64,000 bases of DNA from Streptomyces sp. ASQP_92. Lineage in GTDB: Bacteria; Actinomycetota; Actinomycetes; Streptomycetales; Streptomycetaceae. The position numbers and the translations under genes were made by a program. Where the stretch lies: contig NZ_JAODUA010000003.1 of assembly GCF_025399895.1 (NCBI RefSeq), forward strand, positions 1 to 64,000. The letters run 5' to 3'. Positions 60,716 to 64,000 of the stretch are shown here, piece after piece. The stretch's first letter is position 1; each line of letters opens with the position of its first letter. The notes under the pieces are model-generated. The model did no database searches, was not told where the DNA came from, and saw nothing but the letters and a program-made list of their open reading frames with translations.

Positions 60716-61546
60716 ATGCCGTCGTACGACAGTTCCCGCGCCCGTTTCCGGCTGGCCGACCGCCACATCGCGGTCTTCGCCCATCTGCTGGACGGTGAGA
60801 CGCCGCCCGAAGAACTGTGGGAGGGCGTAGTCGAACTGCAGCGCATCGGCCTGGTCGGCGAGGAGGGCGAACTCGTCCCGCTCCTGCGCGACCTGCTCGG
60901 CACGCTGGCGGCCCCCTTGCTCCTGCTCCAGGTCGAGGTCACCGGTGAACACGGCCCGGTGAACCACGGCGTGGTCGTCGGCCGGGACGCGGTCATCTCC
61001 CACGACGGCTGGCCCGGCGAGGAGGAGTCCGAATACGTCCCCATCGAGCCGAGCAGCCTTGTCTGGGAGCTCGCCCGCAAGGTCAACCTCCACCGGGGGG
61101 AGCCGACGCAGCCGCCGGCCCACCCCCGCATCGAGACGACGATGGGCGCCCTCGACGCGGCGTTCGTCGCGCTCGGCGAGGCGGCCGGTGACGAAGCGGT
61201 GGCGCGCGAGCTGACCCGCAAGGCCCTGGTCGAGACGAGCGGCCTGGAGCCCGCCGCACTGGACCAGTTCCTCGAACTCGTCATCGCGCTCAACGCCACC
61301 TGGCGCATCACCGCGGCCTGGGACGGGGAGCACGAGGGCGAGCGCTCCGCGATGATCCGGGCCCTGGCCGCCTGGGACTGCGGCCCGTCCGGCTACTGGA
61401 TCCGGGAGCAGCCCGAGGAGCCGATCCTGCCGGGCCAGGTCACCCCGGAAAGCCCCCTGGTCGTGGCGTGGACGACGCCCGGGGACGTCTGGGAGCGCAT
61501 CACCGACCTGCTCCCGGACACGGAAGACCTGATCGACGGCGTCTGA
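60716..61546 (+). CDS. Possible EspG-like ESX-associated protein
   Basis: A 276-residue soluble alpha-beta protein. Its size, the opening helix (FRLADRHIAVFAHLL), the strand pattern ending in VEVTGEHGPVNHGVVVGRDAVISHDG, and the position right after a WXG100 gene recall EspG, the chaperone of ESX substrates. The sequence itself is too far from the mycobacterial family for a firm call. It carries no signal peptide or membrane helix and has a GGGGAGG-type site upstream. It is in the same operon as its neighbours on the plus strand. Confidence 0.55.
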   Translation: MPSYDSSRARFRLADRHIAVFAHLLDGETPPEELWEGVVELQRIGLVGEEGELVPLLRDLLGTLAAPLLLLQVEVTGEHGPVNHGVVVGRDAVISHDGWPGEEESEYVPIEPSSLVWELARKVNLHRGEPTQPPAHPRIETTMGALDAAFVALGEAAGDEAVARELTRKALVETSGLEPAALDQFLELVIALNATWRITAAWDGEHEGERSAMIRALAAWDCGPSGYWIREQPEEPILPGQVTPESPLVVAWTTPGDVWERITDLLPDTEDLIDGV

Positions 61547-61556
61547 GGGGAAGTCC

Positions 61557-63038
61557 GTGGGGAGCAAGGCAGGCGCCGAGGGGCAGCGGACCGTCAACCC
61601 TGACGACCTGGACCAGCTGGCGAAGCTGTTGGAGGGCAAGGGCGGCGTCCAGGACAAGATCGACGAGGCCTTCACCAGGGCCGGCAACCTGGGCGTGAGC
61701 AGCAAGCTCACCGCGCTCAGGCCCATGCGGTCCTGGGTGACGACCACGGCACCCGACCTCCGCAAGCGCGCGGCGCTCGGCCGCCTGGAGGACGGCGACC
61801 CGCAGGCCGGGGCGAAGTGGGCGGGGTTCGACGCCAAGGACCTGGCCAAGGGCGCACTCATCATGCAGGCGCCGGACGTGCTGCTGCTGGCCAACGCCAT
61901 CGCCAGCAGCGACAGCCCGGACCCGGCGTTCCGGCGCCGGTCACGGGAGTCCCTCGACGACTGGGTCGACCGGCTGCGCGCCCACGCCTTCGCGTCCATC
62001 CCGGCGCTCAGACCGTACGAGAAGGACATCGAGAACTTCCTCGGCCTGTACGGGGACGTGACGGGGTTCGTGTCGCACGCGGGATCCGCGTCGTTCCACA
62101 CGGTCAACCTCACCAAGGTCCTCGTGGGGAACTCGATTGCCGAGGGCGGCTGGGCGAACACGGCCAAGATGTACTTCGCCGGGAGGCTCCAGGCGGTCCC
62201 GGGCAGCGTCCCCGCCTCGGCGAAGCTGATCGGGTGGGGCGAGAGGCTGGAGGCGTGGACGCCCCCCATCCGCTCGCTGGCCGCGCCCGGAACCTGGCTC
62301 CCGGGCAAGCTGAGCGCCCTGGCATCGGGCAGCGCCGCTTATCAGGACGCCTCCTCGATCCCCACGGTCAGCGGCTACATGAGCACCCGGATCGGCATGG
62401 GAGTGGACTGGATACGGCGCAGTGGCGTCATGACCACGCCCCGGGTGTTCGGCATCTCGGGAAACTCGGCCATCGACTTCCTGGTCGGATCCGACCGGCT
62501 GGCCAGGATGTACGGCGGCCTCACCCACTCGGGACAGATCCCCGGCCGCGCCGCCAACGCCAGCCTGATCAAGGTGACGAGCAACGCCGCGGCCGACGCC
62601 CGGCTGTTCGGCAGCGGACGCCTGGCCGCGCTCGGCAAGGGGCTCAGCACGGCCGGAAAGGCGGGTGGTTTCCTGCGCGGTGCCGGTGTCGCCGGCGGCG
62701 TCTTCTCCACCGCCTACAGCGTGGGCAATGTCTGGGCCCAGGGAAACCCGGCCTCGCACTTCACCGACCGGGAGCACGGCGCCAAGTACGTGGCCGATGT
62801 CGCGGAGGTCGGCTTCAACGCCTCGCTGACCGCGGCGACCATCGCCCCCAACCCCTTCACCCTCGGCGCGCTCGCCGTCACCGGAGCGATCTACGGCGGT
62901 GCCAAGATCGTGGAGCACTGGGACGGCATCAAGGACGGGGGCAAGAAGGCCGCGCACTGGGTGGGGGAGAAGGCAGGCGGTCTCGCGAGCGGAGCCAAGA
63001 ACCTGGCCAAGAAGGCCAACCCCATGCACTGGTTCTGA
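61557..63038 (+). CDS. Large Ala/Gly-rich protein of the WXG100 locus, possible secreted effector
   Basis: A 493-residue protein I cannot assign to a named family. A helical N-terminal region (NPDDLDQLAKLLEGKGG onward, about 1-75) could mediate export. A middle part is mixed alpha-helical. Residues about 345-460 are rich in Ala and Gly with hydrophobic helices (GFLRGAGVAGGVFSTAYSV, then ASLTAATIAPNPFTLGALAV). The tail repeats amphipathic helices (HWVGEKAGGLASGAKNLAKKA). This layout is seen in Streptomyces proteins coded next to WXG100 genes and may be membrane-inserting. The GTG start is ten bases after the previous stop. Confidence 0.55.
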   Translation: MGSKAGAEGQRTVNPDDLDQLAKLLEGKGGVQDKIDEAFTRAGNLGVSSKLTALRPMRSWVTTTAPDLRKRAALGRLEDGDPQAGAKWAGFDAKDLAKGALIMQAPDVLLLANAIASSDSPDPAFRRRSRESLDDWVDRLRAHAFASIPALRPYEKDIENFLGLYGDVTGFVSHAGSASFHTVNLTKVLVGNSIAEGGWANTAKMYFAGRLQAVPGSVPASAKLIGWGERLEAWTPPIRSLAAPGTWLPGKLSALASGSAAYQDASSIPTVSGYMSTRIGMGVDWIRRSGVMTTPRVFGISGNSAIDFLVGSDRLARMYGGLTHSGQIPGRAANASLIKVTSNAAADARLFGSGRLAALGKGLSTAGKAGGFLRGAGVAGGVFSTAYSVGNVWAQGNPASHFTDREHGAKYVADVAEVGFNASLTAATIAPNPFTLGALAVTGAIYGGAKIVEHWDGIKDGGKKAAHWVGEKAGGLASGAKNLAKKANPMHWF

Positions 63039-63096
63039 CCGGGGACCCTTGAGCACAGGGACTGAGTACATGGACACAGGAGAGGAGGGCGTCCGG

Positions 63097-63672
63097 GTGG
63101 GCGACTTCGCGTTCGAACTCGAACCGGTGCGGGAAGACCGGCTCCGGGGATATCGGGGCGTGGCCGGGCCGTTCGGCAGCGTCGACATCACCAGGGCCCT
63201 CGGCGCGCCCGGACAGGGACCGAGCCGCCAAGTGGCCCTGGAGGGAGCCCAGTTCCCCGAGACCCTGTTCGGCGGGGGCGCCGGCGTACTGCCGTCCCTG
63301 GACGGGGGGTGGCTGCGGGTGGACGGAACGATCGTCGACCTGGACCTGAGGATCACCGGGATCCGCAAGGGCTCCCGCCGGCTGGAGCTGGCCTTTCGCG
63401 ACCGCCGCTACACCTACCGGGTCACCGGCGGCTCCGGGGACGCCCGGCTCGAACGCGACCGCGTGACCATCGCGACGACCCGCGGCCGGCCCGTACCCAT
63501 GACGTCCGGAACGCGGCTGGTGAAGGTCGAGGGCGACGCGGACACCACGGACCTGGCGATCGCGCTCGTCCTGGAGCAGGTGGACAGGTCCGCGCTGTCC
63601 CTCAGCGGCGCGCTGTTCGCCGCGCCCATGAACGTACTCTTCGGTCGTTCCCGGGACGAGGGCCTGGGTTAG
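63097..63672 (+). CDS. Uncharacterised protein of the WXG100 locus
   Basis: A 191-residue protein, mostly beta-strand by sequence pattern, with no signal peptide. Landmarks are FAFELEPVREDRLRGYRG at the start, a LRITGIRKGSRRLELAFRDRRYTYRV core, and a C-terminal amphipathic helix. No family recognised. The GTG at 63097 is chosen because GAGGAGG lies eight bases before it; the ATG at 63070 is possible but has a weak site. It is in the same run as the preceding genes, 58 bases after their stop. Confidence 0.6.
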   Translation: MGDFAFELEPVREDRLRGYRGVAGPFGSVDITRALGAPGQGPSRQVALEGAQFPETLFGGGAGVLPSLDGGWLRVDGTIVDLDLRITGIRKGSRRLELAFRDRRYTYRVTGGSGDARLERDRVTIATTRGRPVPMTSGTRLVKVEGDADTTDLAIALVLEQVDRSALSLSGALFAAPMNVLFGRSRDEGLG

Positions 63673-63686
63673 GGGAGAAGGAGGCC

Positions 63687-64000
63687 ATGGTGTTCGGCAG
63701 GAAAGCAGAGGCGGAGCCGCCGTCCTTCGCACCGGTGCACTGGGACACCGTCAGCAAGTTCACGATCGGCGCCGCCTCCCGGCCGGCCGCGGTGCGCGGT
63801 GCCGGACCCGGGCCCCTGGCGGTCCGGGTGGAGAAGCGCGCCGGAGGCGCCACCTACCTGGTGCCCAGCGTGTTCGTCGCCCTGACCGGCTCCGGAGAGC
63901 CGGCGGCCGCGTCCGGATTCCGGCTGTACGAGGACGAGGCGGGCCTGCGCCTGCTGTGTTCCGTCACCCCGGACGCCGAGGCGGACAAGGACGGAGGGCG
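63687..64000 (+). CDS. Uncharacterised protein, N-terminal fragment
   Basis: About 104 codons before the window ends. It starts with MVFGRKAEAEPPSFAPVHW and continues with strand-rich sequence (YLVPSVFVALTGSG, then FRLYEDEAGLRLLCSV). No family is visible. GAAGGAGG lies directly before the ATG; the GTG one codon later has better spacing. It continues the plus-strand run of the WXG100 locus. Confidence 0.55.
   Translation, partial: MVFGRKAEAEPPSFAPVHWDTVSKFTIGAASRPAAVRGAGPGPLAVRVEKRAGGATYLVPSVFVALTGSGEPAAASGFRLYEDEAGLRLLCSVTPDAEADKDGG

Overview
The window is chromosomal DNA of a Streptomyces or very close actinomycete. The base composition is very GC-rich with strong third-position GC bias. 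There are many GTG starts, GGAGG-type ribosome sites, leaderless genes with TAnnnT boxes just before the start codon, Tat and lipobox signal peptides, a futalosine menaquinone gene set and the intergenic repeats common in Streptomyces. From memory, the order from hemL to the FtsK-like gene resembles S. coelicolor around SCO4469-SCO4508; this was not checked. No rRNA, tRNA, CRISPR array, insertion sequence or phage gene was found.

Layout. (1) 1-7522: a broken-off DUF2637 membrane protein gene, two DUF3558-type lipoproteins, the RNA ligase rtcB, a LuxR-type and a MmyB-type regulator, an SDR oxidoreductase and a YnfA membrane protein. (2) 7663-17521: small accessory and regulatory genes. These are a flavin monooxygenase with a divergent TetR gene and an operator array, MarR, a Mut7-C protein, an NmrA-like protein, two GNAT acetyltransferases overlapping tail to tail, an AraC regulator, and an MgtA-like P-type ATPase overlapped by an ArsR gene. 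(3) 17605-21111: molybdate uptake, with a fused ModB-ModC transporter, ModA and a HTH-TOBE regulator. (4) 21416-29977: hemL, a histidine phosphatase, a Tat lipoprotein with a deacetylase-like fold, then a System II cytochrome c maturation operon (ResA-like, CcdA, ResB, CcsB). (5) 30454-38766: menaquinone genes (UbiD-type decarboxylase, prenyltransferase MqnP, UbiX, MqnE), a small basic protein, an Lrp regulator, and a Cys-rich leader peptide in front of a dicarboxylate symporter. (6) 39187-50447: accessory genes between repeat arrays: a RibD-like reductase, TetR, an O-acyltransferase, an ALF-repeat surface protein with an LASTG sorting signal, DUF4188/MerR, a secretory lipase, AraC, an acyl-CoA ligase and a cold-shock protein. 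(7) 50790-52862: mqnA and a lipoprotein esterase. (8) 53102-64000: a type VII (ESX/WXG100) locus with a transmembrane Ser/Thr kinase, a 1488-residue FHA-bearing EssC/EccC ATPase, two divergent WXG100 genes and a run of uncharacterised genes that leaves the window.

The heme (hemL), cytochrome c maturation and menaquinone genes lie together and jointly supply respiratory electron carriers. The most interesting part is the last one. It has a secretion motor and WXG100 substrates but none of the other membrane parts of a type VII system inside the window, and its 3-prime genes match no family I recognise. Other signals worth attention are at least eleven apparently leaderless genes, the Cys-codon leader peptide, a palindrome overlapping the promoter of the menaquinone decarboxylase operon, and a composite repeat present in inverted orientation about 13.5 kb apart.
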